Shown: positions 1 through 8,046, numbered from the stretch's first letter. The stretch: DNA of 13,187 nt from Syntrophaceae bacterium UBA6109 (GCA_002428445.1 DIWJ01000018.1:1-13187); one strand, 5' to 3'. Translations and numbers: made by a program. Notes: a model not told the origin generated them from the letters alone.

Positions 1-329
1 GTCGGCAGCAGATATGCGAAGCCGTCCAGGCCGTCACCGGCTGGCCGGTGAGTTACGGGGACCTGGCGAAGGCCGTGGAACGGGGCATGGCCCTCGCCCG
101 CGTATTCAATTTTCGGGAAGGATTCACCCGGAAAGACGACATCCTTCCGCGCCGCTTCGCTTCTTCGCCGTCGGAGGGCCCGCTCAGTGCGGTGACGGTC
201 GACCCCGTCACGCTGGAAGCAACGCAGCAGGAGTACTTCCGGATACTGGGTTGGAACGAAATGGGAATCCCCACACGCGAGAAGCTCGCGGAGCTGGGCA
301 TCGAGTGGGCGCAAGTCTATCTGTCGTGA
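1..329 (+). CDS. Aldehyde:ferredoxin oxidoreductase family protein, C-terminal fragment (5' end outside window)
   Basis: This is the last 108 or so codons of a gene that begins before the window; the frame is read from base 3 and stops with TGA at 327-329. The peptide carries the C-terminal signature of the tungsten-dependent AOR family: a stretch FNFREGFTRKDDILPRRF, then a Y-x-x-LGW-N-x-x-GIPT-x-x-KL-x-ELGI ending. In family members the N-terminal domain, the 4Fe-4S cysteines and most tungstopterin contacts lie upstream, so the catalytic state cannot be judged here. Family function is ferredoxin-dependent interconversion of an aldehyde and a carboxylic acid in the cytoplasm. It is 95 bases upstream of the first dctP on the same strand. 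Its C-terminus differs from that of the second AOR-family gene at 10006-11886 and is closer to the classical AOR ending, so the two look like separate paralogues and not a recent duplication. The substrate is unknown. Confidence 0.88.
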   Translation, partial: RQQICEAVQAVTGWPVSYGDLAKAVERGMALARVFNFREGFTRKDDILPRRFASSPSEGPLSAVTVDPVTLEATQQEYFRILGWNEMGIPTREKLAELGIEWAQVYLS

Positions 330-424
330 GCGGAAAAAAGGAAGGTTGTCACTTCTGCGGATAGAGCGCCTGTGCAGCGAGACGGATTTTTACTGGAAGC
401 GGCGATTTCAAAAGGAGGAGCATG

Positions 425-1522
425 ATGAAAGGATACGGGAAGTGGATGCTTGCGCTCATGGTGATGGCCACGCTGTCGATCGGTTTGATCGGTCAGACGG
501 AGACCGCCATAGCGAAGGACGAGGTCATTACGCTCAGGTTTACGAGCCACATGTCGCCGACGAACAGGCAGGTGGCGAACGTCGTGAAACCCTGGACCAA
601 AATGGTCGAAGATGACAGCAAGGGCAGAATCAAATTCAAGGTTTTTGCGGGCGGCGTGCTGCATGGCGCCAATGACGGCTTCAAGGCGGCCGGCACGGCG
701 AACATCACGGATTTCACGCACGCGTATCCTTCCTATGTTCCGGGCAATTTTTATCTTTGCCATGGGACCGGACTTCCGTTCATTTTCCCGAATGCCTATG
801 TGGGATCCCTCGTCTGCGAAGAGCTCTACAACAAGTACCTGAAGAAAGAGTACGAGAGCATGGGCGTCTACCTGATGTCCTATCAGACGACGGCAAATTA
901 CCAGATCGTGACGAAATCGAAGCCCGTCCGCACCCTGGAGGACCTGAAGGGCATGAAGATCCGGAGCGCTGGAGGATTGGCCAATGATTTCCTGGCGGCC
1001 ATGGGCGCCATTCCGGTCGCTCTTCCCGCCGTCGAGGCCTATACCGCGCTGCAGACGGGTCTGCTGGACGGCGTTTTGACGAATGCCATAGACATCATCA
1101 GCAACAGGCTGCATGAAATCTGCAAATACGTTTCCATGACGGACGCGTCCACTGTTCCCGTCGCTACCTGCATGAACAAGAAGACCTACAACGCACTGCC
1201 GAAAGATCTGCAGTTGATTGTCTACAACAACAACCGGAAATACCCGCAGATCATGGCGCAGGCCTACGAAAAGGGAGTGATAGAGGATGTGAAAAAAACA
1301 GGCATGACCGTCATCTATCTCGACGACAAGGAAAAGGCGCGCTGGGTAGCGGCTGCGAAGAAGCTCGAGGACAAATTCATCGCGGACAATGAGGCCAAGG
1401 GGCATCCGGCCAAAGAATTCATGAAAGAGCTTCACTCGCTCACGAAGAAATACGAAAAATGGACGCCGGAGCAGATCTGGGAGCAGGTTACCAAGAATCC
1501 GATTCAGGGGATTAACAACTGA
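425..1522 (+). CDS. dctP: TRAP transporter solute-binding protein, DctP family (system 1)
   Basis: Periplasmic ligand-binding subunit of a tripartite ATP-independent (TRAP) transporter; it captures an organic acid and delivers it to the DctQM membrane pair. With the start at 425 the protein has 365 residues, usual for the family. AAGGAGGAG (412-420) lies 6 bases from this ATG measured from AGGAGG; the ATG at 422 is possible but only 3 bases away. A Sec signal peptide is evident: MKGYGKWM, a hydrophobic run, then a likely cleavage after AIA (about residue 30) before KDEVITLRFTSHMSP. The family hallmark LKGMKIRSAGG supplies Arg180, the position that normally salt-bridges the ligand carboxylate. 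It is followed by ALPAVEAYTALQTGLLDGV, the usual second hallmark. dctQ and dctM of the same system follow. The binding-site surroundings (HGTGLPFIFPNAYVG) do not reveal the substrate. The protein is clearly different from the second binding protein at 7002-8042, so the two probably recognise different ligands. Confidence 0.95.
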   Translation: MKGYGKWMLALMVMATLSIGLIGQTETAIAKDEVITLRFTSHMSPTNRQVANVVKPWTKMVEDDSKGRIKFKVFAGGVLHGANDGFKAAGTANITDFTHAYPSYVPGNFYLCHGTGLPFIFPNAYVGSLVCEELYNKYLKKEYESMGVYLMSYQTTANYQIVTKSKPVRTLEDLKGMKIRSAGGLANDFLAAMGAIPVALPAVEAYTALQTGLLDGVLTNAIDIISNRLHEICKYVSMTDASTVPVATCMNKKTYNALPKDLQLIVYNNNRKYPQIMAQAYEKGVIEDVKKTGMTVIYLDDKEKARWVAAAKKLEDKFIADNEAKGHPAKEFMKELHSLTKKYEKWTPEQIWEQVTKNPIQGINN

Positions 1523-1655
1523 TGCGGCATGGGCGGCTCGCAGGAAGTCCGCGGGGCACGGCGTTGCCTTCGGGTCTTTTTGCGGGCCGCGCGCCGGCTT
1601 TCGTGGATCCTGCTGGCTTTTGCGAAGAGCATCAAGACGGCCTCGAGGTGAAGAT

Positions 1656-2159
1656 ATGAAAGCAATCGCGTCCGCCATCGAAAAGATGTCAGAAATCCTG
1701 AACTGGTTCGGCGTAACCATCGTTCTGACCTTACTCATGGTTCTGGTGGCCGTCAATGTAGCGATGAGATATTCCTTCAATGCGCCGATCATTTGGGCCG
1801 AAGACGTCGTCGGGCTGCTGCTGGTCACGTTGGTTTTCTTCGGCTTCAGCCATTGCTGGGTTAAAGACAGCCATGTCCGCATGGAACTCCTGTACGGCCG
1901 AACAAGGGGGAAAGCGAGAGCGACCCTGGATATCGTGGTCGCCCTGGCTGGGCTCTTCTTCTGGGGGCTGCTCTTCTATCAAAGCCTTCTGGATGTCGCA
2001 GAGGCCTATAAACTCAACGAGATGTTCGATGTCTCCAAGATCATCCTCTGGCCCTTCCGGATCATCCTGTCGGTAGGATTGCTGATGATGAACCTGCAGT
2101 TTGTTCTGTCCCTCAGCCGGGCTTTCTCGAAGATATTGGGCAAGGAACAGGAGGCTTAG
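1656..2159 (+). CDS. dctQ: TRAP transporter small membrane subunit, DctQ family (system 1)
   Basis: Small four-helix inner-membrane subunit that pairs with DctM. The 167-residue protein has hydrophobic segments near residues 17-38, 50-68, 91-110 and 130-152. It shows the family pattern W-A-E-D-V-V-G-L-L-L before helix 2 and the post-helix motif D-S-H-V-R-M-E-L-L. The start at 1656 is chosen because GAGGTG (1645-1650) sits 5 bases upstream; an in-frame TTG at 1620 would add a charged, arginine-rich extension that is not typical. It follows dctP after a 133-base gap and is followed 4 bases later by dctM, so Q and M are probably translationally coupled. In this family DctQ has no transport pathway of its own and is needed for the working QM complex. 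Confidence 0.93.
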   Translation: MKAIASAIEKMSEILNWFGVTIVLTLLMVLVAVNVAMRYSFNAPIIWAEDVVGLLLVTLVFFGFSHCWVKDSHVRMELLYGRTRGKARATLDIVVALAGLFFWGLLFYQSLLDVAEAYKLNEMFDVSKIILWPFRIILSVGLLMMNLQFVLSLSRAFSKILGKEQEA

Positions 2160-2163
2160 CGCC

Positions 2164-3468
2164 ATGGAATTAACGATCGGGATTCTCTTTGTCGTCATGA
2201 TGATCGGGCTGATGGTACTCGGTGTTCCCATCGCCTTTGCCATGGGAGCGGCGGCGACTGCCGGGCTTTTTTTTGTGGCGGGACCAAGCCCGGCGATCAT
2301 GCAGGCAAGCCTGGTGGCATGGAAGGAAGGCACGGGTTTTACGCTGGTATGCATCCCGCTCTTCGTATTGATGGGGCAGTTTGTGTTCTATACGGGAGTT
2401 GCCGGAGACCTGTACCGGGCGGCCTATGCATGGTTCGGGAGCATGTCCGGCGGGCTGGGTGTCGCAAGCGTCTGGGGGTGCGCGGCGTTTGCGGCGGTTA
2501 CGGGTTCGAGCGTGGCGGCGGCGGCGACCATGGGCACGATCGCGCTTCCGGAAATGAAGAAATATAAATATCACGACGGCCTCGCCACCGCGACGGTCGC
2601 CATCGCCGGGACACTGGGGATACTCATCCCGCCCAGCATCACCTTTGTCTTCTATGCCATTCTCACGGAGACGTCGATTGGCGCACTGTTCATGGCAGGC
2701 GTCATTCCGGGCATCATGACAGCGGCATTTTACGCTATCGTGATCTATATCAAATGCAAAATCAATCCCGCCCTGGGCCCCCCGGGGGAGAGGGCATCCT
2801 GGGCGGTCCGCTTCAGAAGCCTGTCGTCGGTATGGCCGGCGCTGGTTCTTTTTTTGGGCGTGCTGGGCGGGATTTACGCGGGCGTCTTCAGCCCGACGGA
2901 AGCGGCCGGGTGCGGCGCCGCGGGCGCCTTGATCATCGGCCTGGCTATGCGCAGGCTGAAACTGAAGGGCTACATGGAAGCGCTGATGGATACGGGCCGG
3001 GTCACGGCCATGATTTTCGCCATCATCATCGGCGGGATCCTCTTCGCCCGCTTCCTGACGCTGACGGGCGTGACGGAAGCGCTGGTGGGAATGATTGTCG
3101 GCCTTCATGTGAACCGCTACGTGATCGTGACCCTGCTGGTGCCGGTCTATATATTTCTTGGAATGATTCTGGATGTCTTCGGCATGATCATCCTGACCAT
3201 GCCGATCGTTCATCCCGTCATGATGGCACTCGGATTCGACCCCATATGGTTCGGTGTTTTCATTGTAATGATGTCCGAGGTGGCGCTGGTGACGCCTCCG
3301 GTCGGCGCGAATGTGTTCGTCATTGCGGGCATCGCCAGGGATGTCCCGCTGATGAGCATCTTCAGGGGGGTTGTGCCTCTGCTGGCGGGAAACTTTGCTG
3401 TTCTGGCGCTGATGGTTGCATTCCCTCAGATCGCACTGTGGCTGCCGAGGACAATGCTTGGACCCTAG
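2164..3468 (+). CDS. dctM: TRAP transporter large permease subunit, DctM family (system 1)
   Basis: The 434-residue, very hydrophobic protein is the Na+- or H+-coupled transport channel of TRAP system 1. Family signatures are plain: LGVPIAFAMGAAA near the N-terminus; GCAAFAAVTGSSVAAAATMG followed by LPEMKKYKYHDGLATATVAI; GTLGILIPPSI; FSPTEAAGCGA; FLGMILDVFGMIILTMPIVHP; and LVTPPVGANVFVIAG. About a dozen membrane segments fill the length. ATG at 2164 is preceded by AGGAGG (2149-2154), which lies inside the end of dctQ. An in-frame upstream TTG inside dctQ is not needed. It completes a standard P-Q-M order. A second DctM at 5596-6897 has the same signatures but a different sequence, so each system has its own permease. 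Confidence 0.95.
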   Translation: MELTIGILFVVMMIGLMVLGVPIAFAMGAAATAGLFFVAGPSPAIMQASLVAWKEGTGFTLVCIPLFVLMGQFVFYTGVAGDLYRAAYAWFGSMSGGLGVASVWGCAAFAAVTGSSVAAAATMGTIALPEMKKYKYHDGLATATVAIAGTLGILIPPSITFVFYAILTETSIGALFMAGVIPGIMTAAFYAIVIYIKCKINPALGPPGERASWAVRFRSLSSVWPALVLFLGVLGGIYAGVFSPTEAAGCGAAGALIIGLAMRRLKLKGYMEALMDTGRVTAMIFAIIIGGILFARFLTLTGVTEALVGMIVGLHVNRYVIVTLLVPVYIFLGMILDVFGMIILTMPIVHPVMMALGFDPIWFGVFIVMMSEVALVTPPVGANVFVIAGIARDVPLMSIFRGVVPLLAGNFAVLALMVAFPQIALWLPRTMLGP

Positions 3469-3498
3469 CCAAAAAAATGCCGGAAAGAAGACTTGTGG

Positions 3499-3510
3499 CG
3501 AAATATTTCG
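3499..3510. repeat. 12-bp perfect palindrome in the dctM-reductase gap
   Basis: The bases CGAAATATTTCG read identically on both strands. They lie in the 101-base gap between dctM and the ene-reductase gene, the most AT-rich stretch of that gap. A second related AT-rich core (AAATATT) lies at about 3531-3537. This could be an operator half-site pair or simply a chance palindrome. No promoter boxes could be placed around it with confidence. Confidence 0.3.
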
Positions 3511-3569
3511 GAGACGATCTGCAAGGGTGCAAATATTGTCGCGAGACGTCAAGGTGTGAGAGCAAGATA

Positions 3570-5519
3570 ATGCCGAATGCAAGAAAATTGTTTGAGCCGA
3601 TAAAAATTGGGAGGCTGGATCTGAAAAACAGGATCATCATGTCTGCGATGGTCACAAACTATGCCGCCCAAGACGGTTCCGTCACGGATCGCCTGATTGA
3701 CTACCACGTCAACATCGCTAAGGGGGGATGTGCCCTGAATGTGACGGGGAGTTCCTACGTTTCCCAGGAAGGAAAGCGAATTCCCTGCGGTTCGGGCGCC
3801 CATGACGATAAACTCATTCCCGGATACAGACGCCTCAGCGATGCGGTCCATGCGGCCGGGGGGAGAATTTCCATCCAGCTTTCCCACGGAGGGAGGGAGT
3901 GTTCCGCGAAGATCACCGGACTGCAGCCTCTTGGCGCCACCGTCGTGGCTTCGCGATATGAAGGCATTGCCCAAGGAATTGAGATCCCGCGCGAGATGAC
4001 CGTGGAAGATATCGAGGTCCTGATAGCGAAGTTTGGCGATGCCGGAAGGCGGGCGCGGGAAGGCGGGTTCGATGCAGTCGAAATCCACGCAGGCCATGGG
4101 TACGTCATCACGCAATTCCTGTCTCCCTACACCAACAAGAGGACCGACCGGTACGGAGGAGACATCGTCGGGCGATCCAACTTCCTGATAGAAATCATCC
4201 GGGACGTGAAGAAGAAGGCCGGTACGGATTTTCCCGTTCTTGTGAAACTGAATGTCTGCGACTACGTGGAGGGGGGCACCACCCCTGATGATGCGCAGAT
4301 AACCGCCGGGCTTGCGGCGAAAGAAGGCGCCGATGCGATCGTCGCCTCCGTCGGGCTTCATGAGTCGAGACCCCAGCGGATCGTCCCTGCCATGTCGCTG
4401 CCGCCGTTCGTCAACATCCATCTTGCTGCCCTGATCAAAGAGGCTGTGAAAATCCCCGTAGCCGCCATCGGCAGAATTGTCGAGCCTGTCGGAGCGGCAA
4501 AAATTATTGAGGAGGGGAAGGCGGATCTGGTTGCCTTGGGGAGAGCGCTGCTGTGCGATCCCGAATGGCCCCGGAAAGCTCAAACGGGCAGGTTTGATGA
4601 CATCCGCCAATGCATCGGCTGCAATCAGGGCTGTATCGACATGCTCCGCAAGCAGAAACCGATCGCCTGTCTCCAGAATGCGGAAGTCGGAAGGGAAAGA
4701 GAATTCAGGATCCAAAAATCCCTGAAGCCAAAGAGGGTGGCGATCATCGGCGGAGGACCGGCAGGTCTCGAGGCGGCACGCATCGCCGCCCTTCGGGGCC
4801 ACCAGGTGACGGTCTATGAGAAGGAAAAGGAATTGGGGGGGCAGGTCGCGGTGGGCCGCATACCTCCTCACCGCAGTGAACTTGGAAAAGTAACGGATTA
4901 CCTCGCGCATCAGGTGAAGAATCTGGGGATTTCTGTTGTGTTGGGGGAAGAGATCACTCCTGCGGCGTGCCATCGTTTGAATGCGGACGCGATTGTGGTC
5001 GCAACAGGAGCCCTTCCCCTCGAGCCCAAGATCAAGGGGATTTCTCGGAAACATGTGGTCTATGCCGTCGACGTTTTGCAGGGAAAGGCGGCAATCGGGA
5101 AGCGGATCGTCGTGGTGGGAGCCGGACTTGTGGGCCTGGAGACGGTGGATTTTTGTATCGAGAGAGGAAAAGAAGTCACCGTCCTCGAAATGCTGGATGT
5201 GATGGCTGCGGACACGGGAAGCGCCAACCGGGTCTATTTCGAGGATCGTTTCGCGGAAAAAGAGGTGGACATAGTCCTCAATTTAACGGTGACGGAAATC
5301 GGCGAACGTGACGTCGTTTACGTTCAAAAAGGAAGCACAAAAAAGATTGAGAATGTGGATACAGTCATCATTGCGGCGGGTGCTGTGCCCGACGATTCCC
5401 TTTGGAAGACGATGAAGGAAAAGGATGGAAAGAACATCTTCGCCATTGGCGACTGCACCAAGGCGAGGAATGTTTTGGAGGCCATTTACGAGGGTTCAAA
5501 AGTTGCCCGTGAGATATGA
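3570..5519 (+). CDS. Old-yellow-enzyme/Fe-S/FAD ene-reductase (2-enoate reductase / 2,4-dienoyl-CoA reductase family)
   Basis: A 649-residue cytoplasmic three-cofactor flavoenzyme that reduces a C=C bond conjugated to a carbonyl with NAD(P)H; relatives include 2-enoate reductase, FadH, BaiCD/BaiH and trimethylamine dehydrogenase. Residues 1-340 form the FMN TIM barrel, with SHGGRE (105-110) and HAGHGYVITQFLSP. In the latter, His173, His176 and Tyr178 match the carbonyl-binding His-x-x-His and proton-donor Tyr of the YqjM type. The barrel ends with NKRTDRYGGD and ALGRALLCDPEWP. A 4Fe-4S motif C-x2-C-x3-C-x11-C uses Cys348, 351, 355 and 367. An FAD Rossmann site GGGPAG (394-399) and an NAD(P)H site GAGLVG (517-522) follow, then the C-terminal AIGDCTKARNVLEA segment. 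ATG 3570 begins the usual MPNARKLFEPIKIG start; its ribosome site is weak (GAGAG). An in-frame ATG at 3477 has no ribosome site and would add a non-family leader. The gene sits between two TRAP systems, suggesting that an imported acid or a derivative is its substrate. The exact substrate is unknown. Confidence 0.93.
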   Translation: MPNARKLFEPIKIGRLDLKNRIIMSAMVTNYAAQDGSVTDRLIDYHVNIAKGGCALNVTGSSYVSQEGKRIPCGSGAHDDKLIPGYRRLSDAVHAAGGRISIQLSHGGRECSAKITGLQPLGATVVASRYEGIAQGIEIPREMTVEDIEVLIAKFGDAGRRAREGGFDAVEIHAGHGYVITQFLSPYTNKRTDRYGGDIVGRSNFLIEIIRDVKKKAGTDFPVLVKLNVCDYVEGGTTPDDAQITAGLAAKEGADAIVASVGLHESRPQRIVPAMSLPPFVNIHLAALIKEAVKIPVAAIGRIVEPVGAAKIIEEGKADLVALGRALLCDPEWPRKAQTGRFDDIRQCIGCNQGCIDMLRKQKPIACLQNAEVGREREFRIQKSLKPKRVAIIGGGPAGLEAARIAALRGHQVTVYEKEKELGGQVAVGRIPPHRSELGKVTDYLAHQVKNLGISVVLGEEITPAACHRLNADAIVVATGALPLEPKIKGISRKHVVYAVDVLQGKAAIGKRIVVVGAGLVGLETVDFCIERGKEVTVLEMLDVMAADTGSANRVYFEDRFAEKEVDIVLNLTVTEIGERDVVYVQKGSTKKIENVDTVIIAAGAVPDDSLWKTMKEKDGKNIFAIGDCTKARNVLEAIYEGSKVAREI

Positions 5520-5599
5520 CCGGACGAACTGAAACCGTGGAAGTGATCCTGGTGGACAGGATGAACAGCCTTAATCCTGAAGGGAGCATGCATATATGA
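5516..5599 (+). CDS. Possible 27-residue micro-ORF coupled to both neighbours (hypothetical)
   Basis: An ATG at 5516 overlaps the TGA stop of the ene-reductase (ATGA, 5516-5519). The frame runs 27 codons (begins MTGRTETVEVILVDRMN, ends PEGSMHI) and stops with TGA at 5597-5599, which overlaps the ATG of the second dctM (ATGA, 5596-5599). The arrangement fits termination-reinitiation coupling, so ribosomes could pass from the reductase to the permease. There is no clear ribosome site before 5516, and the permease has its own AGGGAG at 5581-5586. I recognise no relatives. The peptide has no membrane helix or signal and is not a DctQ remnant that I can see. It could equally be a chance open frame in a 76-base spacer. 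Confidence 0.3.
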   Translation: MTGRTETVEVILVDRMNSLNPEGSMHI

Positions 5600-6897
5600 T
5601 CTATCTGGGCATTGGTCTTCTCCTTTTTCTTCTCATCATTGGTGCGCCTGTGGGATTGGCCCTTGGCATCAGTGGACTCGTTGGCCTGTATATGGCCGGG
5701 GGGATGGATGCGGTATTCGGCGTTATGAATACGGTTCCCTACAGAACCGCGGCCAGCTACACGTTGACGACACTGCCGATGTTCATCCTGATGGCGGAAT
5801 TGACCTCCGAATGCGGCATCGTGAGGGAACTTTTCGATGCGGCCCGGAAATGGATGGAGCGGCTTCCGGGAGGTCTCGCCATCGCGAGTATTTTTGCGGC
5901 GGCGGGCATGGCGGCCCTGTCCGGGTCGAGTACCGCTTCGGCGGCGGCCCTGTCACGGATTACGGTTCCGGAGATGATTCGCAACGGCTACAAGACACCG
6001 GTTGCCGCGGGCGTCATCACCGTCGCGGGCACCCTGGCCATCATGATTCCTCCCAGCATCTCGCTCGTCATTTACGGGGCCGTCACGGAAAATTCTATCG
6101 GAAAGCTGCTGATCGCAGGCATCCTGCCGGGAGTGCTGACGGCGACTCTATATATTTTGGGAATCTATGTCTGGAGCAAAGTGAAGCCCTCCGATATGCC
6201 GCTCCAGTCAAAGACGGGGTATACCTGGAAGGAGAGGTTTCTGTCTCTGGAGCCCCTCTGGGCGTTCATCCTGCTGGCGAGCGCCGTTTTGGGATCCATG
6301 TATCTTGGCTGGGCAACGCCGACGGAAGCGTCCGCGGTCGGTGCCTTCGGAGCCCTCGTGATCCCGCTCGCGCGGAGGCAGATCAACTTCAAACAGGTTA
6401 TCCATGCCGTTCAGAAAACCCTGGAAGTCACGACCATGATATTCGTGATCATTATCGGCGCCATGGTCTTCGGATATTTCATGACGATCACCCAGGCGCC
6501 GCAGAAGCTGATACAATTCATTACCGATTTGCATGCATCCCCGGGCATGGTATTTTTTATGGTCATAATCCTGTATTTCATACTGGGCTGCTTCCTGGAC
6601 GTGATCGCCATTCTGCTGATTACGCTTCCGCTTGTCTATCCGCTGGTCATGTCCCTCGGGTTCGATCCGATCTGGTTCGGCATCATCGTCGTGAAGCTGG
6701 TTGAAATCGCCCTCGTCACACCGCCGCTCGGCATGAATGCCTATGTGGTCAGCGCGACAACGGGAGTGCCGCTGGAAACGGTATTCAAGGGTACAGGCAT
6801 CATGCTGTTTTTTGAGGCCGTGACGCTGGCGCTTCTCATCTTCTTTCCGGTCATTTCCACTTGGCTGCCCTCGATGATGTTTACGGGGGTAAAGTGA
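5596..6897 (+). CDS. dctM: TRAP transporter large permease subunit, DctM family (system 2)
   Basis: The 433-residue multi-spanning inner-membrane permease of the second TRAP system. Signatures: GAPVGLALGISGLVGLYMAGG at the N-terminus; GMAALSGSSTASAAALSRITVPEM; VAGTLAIMIPPSISLVIYGAVTENSIG; WATPTEASAVGAFGA; ILGCFLDVIAILLITLPLVYP; LVTPPLGMNAYVVSA. AGGGAG (5581-5586) lies 9 bases before the ATG at 5596. It precedes its probable partners dctP (7002) and dctQ (8129), an order M-P-Q that differs from the usual P-Q-M of system 1. The start codon overlaps the stop of the micro-ORF at 5516-5599. The substrate is unknown. It shares family motifs with the first DctM but is clearly divergent from it, for example SSTASAAALSRITVPEM against SSVAAAATMGTIALPEM, so tandem duplication within this locus is unlikely. 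Confidence 0.95.
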   Translation: MIYLGIGLLLFLLIIGAPVGLALGISGLVGLYMAGGMDAVFGVMNTVPYRTAASYTLTTLPMFILMAELTSECGIVRELFDAARKWMERLPGGLAIASIFAAAGMAALSGSSTASAAALSRITVPEMIRNGYKTPVAAGVITVAGTLAIMIPPSISLVIYGAVTENSIGKLLIAGILPGVLTATLYILGIYVWSKVKPSDMPLQSKTGYTWKERFLSLEPLWAFILLASAVLGSMYLGWATPTEASAVGAFGALVIPLARRQINFKQVIHAVQKTLEVTTMIFVIIIGAMVFGYFMTITQAPQKLIQFITDLHASPGMVFFMVIILYFILGCFLDVIAILLITLPLVYPLVMSLGFDPIWFGIIVVKLVEIALVTPPLGMNAYVVSATTGVPLETVFKGTGIMLFFEAVTLALLIFFPVISTWLPSMMFTGVK

Positions 6898-7001
6898 GGG
6901 GAATGATATTTCGGTACTAATATGCACAATGAAGGGTTCACGGTTAGAGGAAAGCGGACAAAACGACAAGGGTGAAAGGCTTATTGAAAGGGAGGTAGGT
7001 T

Positions 7002-8042
7002 ATGAAGAAGTTGTTCGGGATTCTCCTGGCAGCACTTGTGTGCTTTGTGTTTTGCGTGCCGGGGACAGTTGCTGCTGCAGAACAGGCAATCAAGATTAAG
7101 TTTACAGATTCCTATCCGGTGGGTCACCTTGCGAACAGGGGGAATGTGGTCTTCAAGAACCGCCTGGAGGAAATCACGAAGGGAAAGGTTGTTGTGGAGT
7201 ATTATCCGGCAGAACAGCTTGGAAAGCTGAAAGACCTGCTGCGTCTGGTCAGCACGGGCGTTTCCGACATGTCTTATCTGCCGGTCCCGCCTTACGCCGG
7301 GCAAATGTCCCTGAACACCGTGGCGATGCTCCCCTTCTATACGACGGCCGCCGAAGGAACCGCGATCTATCAGAGGCTGGTGACCGAATCGCCTGAGATC
7401 ATCGGCGAATTCAACAGATACGGTCTTCACCCCATTGCCTCCATGGTGAATTCCACCTGCCAGTACGATATCGGCACGATCAAGAAGCAGGTCAAGAAGC
7501 CGGAAGATCTCAAGGGCCTGAGAATCAGAACGGGCGGCGGCGTGTTTGACAGAATCGCCCAGAAATATGGCATTGCCACTGTGACGATCGCGAGCCCCGA
7601 GGTCTATGAAGCGGCGCAGAGAGGAATCGTCGACGGAATCGCTTTTTCTTTCGCCAGCGTGAAGGGGTATCGGACAAACGAGCTTGAGAAATACCATACT
7701 TTAGGGCTTCGGATGGGAGCATGGCCGGCAGCCTACGGGATGAACAAGAAAAAATGGGACAGCCTTCCCAAGGATATCAAGGACGCTGTGCTGCAGGCAG
7801 GCAAAGATTCAAGCCGTTATTTTGCGGAGAACTGGGACAAAGAACAGGTGGAACTTGCCGCGCAATATGAAAAAGAGGGAATGGTGCTCACCCGGATTTC
7901 GAAAGCAGACTTGGCGACCTGGATGAAGCCGCTGAAGGGAATCGAGGAAGAATGGGCGAAGGATATGGACGGGAAGAAGCTGCCCGGCCACACCGTCCTC
8001 AGCCAGTACCTGAAACTGTGCAACGAAATCGTTGCCAAGTGA
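7002..8042 (+). CDS. dctP: TRAP transporter solute-binding protein, DctP family (system 2)
   Basis: A 346-residue periplasmic binding protein for the second TRAP system. AAAGGGAGG (6987-6995) is 6 bases before ATG 7002. The signal peptide is clear: MKKLFGILLAALVCFVFCV followed by PGTVAAAEQ, with cleavage near residue 25-26. The mature chain begins AIKIKFTDSYPVGHLANRG. LKGLRIRTGGGVFD gives Arg176, the usual carboxylate-binding position, and EVYEAAQRGIVDGIAFSF is the second family hallmark. It lies 104 bases after dctM2. A strong inverted repeat follows its stop codon, which may let the binding protein be made in excess over dctQ2. The sequence is far from the first DctP except at family motifs, suggesting a different ligand. 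Confidence 0.95.
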   Translation: MKKLFGILLAALVCFVFCVPGTVAAAEQAIKIKFTDSYPVGHLANRGNVVFKNRLEEITKGKVVVEYYPAEQLGKLKDLLRLVSTGVSDMSYLPVPPYAGQMSLNTVAMLPFYTTAAEGTAIYQRLVTESPEIIGEFNRYGLHPIASMVNSTCQYDIGTIKKQVKKPEDLKGLRIRTGGGVFDRIAQKYGIATVTIASPEVYEAAQRGIVDGIAFSFASVKGYRTNELEKYHTLGLRMGAWPAAYGMNKKKWDSLPKDIKDAVLQAGKDSSRYFAENWDKEQVELAAQYEKEGMVLTRISKADLATWMKPLKGIEEEWAKDMDGKKLPGHTVLSQYLKLCNEIVAK

Positions 8043-8046
8043 ATTT

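Noticed and set aside
1553..1581. GGGGCA/TGCCTT hairpin followed after 6 bases by five Ts between dctP1 and dctQ1
   Set aside because: The stem is short with two G-T pairs and the T run is displaced, so it is too weak to call as a terminator.
317..1882. 521-codon open frame on the minus strand opposite dctP1 and dctQ1
   Set aside because: It is antisense to well-supported family genes, and its translation is rich in Arg, His and Asp without a recognisable domain. GC-rich genes commonly leave such open antisense frames.
2754..3569. In-frame upstream extension of the ene-reductase through most of dctM1
   Set aside because: It would be read out of frame across a clear DctM gene, gives a low-complexity Gly/Arg/Asp peptide, and the family start at 3570 is unambiguous.
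2170..3582. 470-codon minus-strand open frame opposite dctM1
   Set aside because: The translation is full of His, Arg, Asp and Gln, which is the antisense image of hydrophobic codons. No domain is seen.
3549..5054. 501-codon minus-strand open frame opposite the ene-reductase
   Set aside because: It is the antisense shadow of a gene with complete cofactor motifs and has no domain of its own.
6922..6975. 17-codon ATG frame between dctM2 and dctP2
   Set aside because: It has no ribosome site and no overlap with either flanking gene; it is expected by chance.
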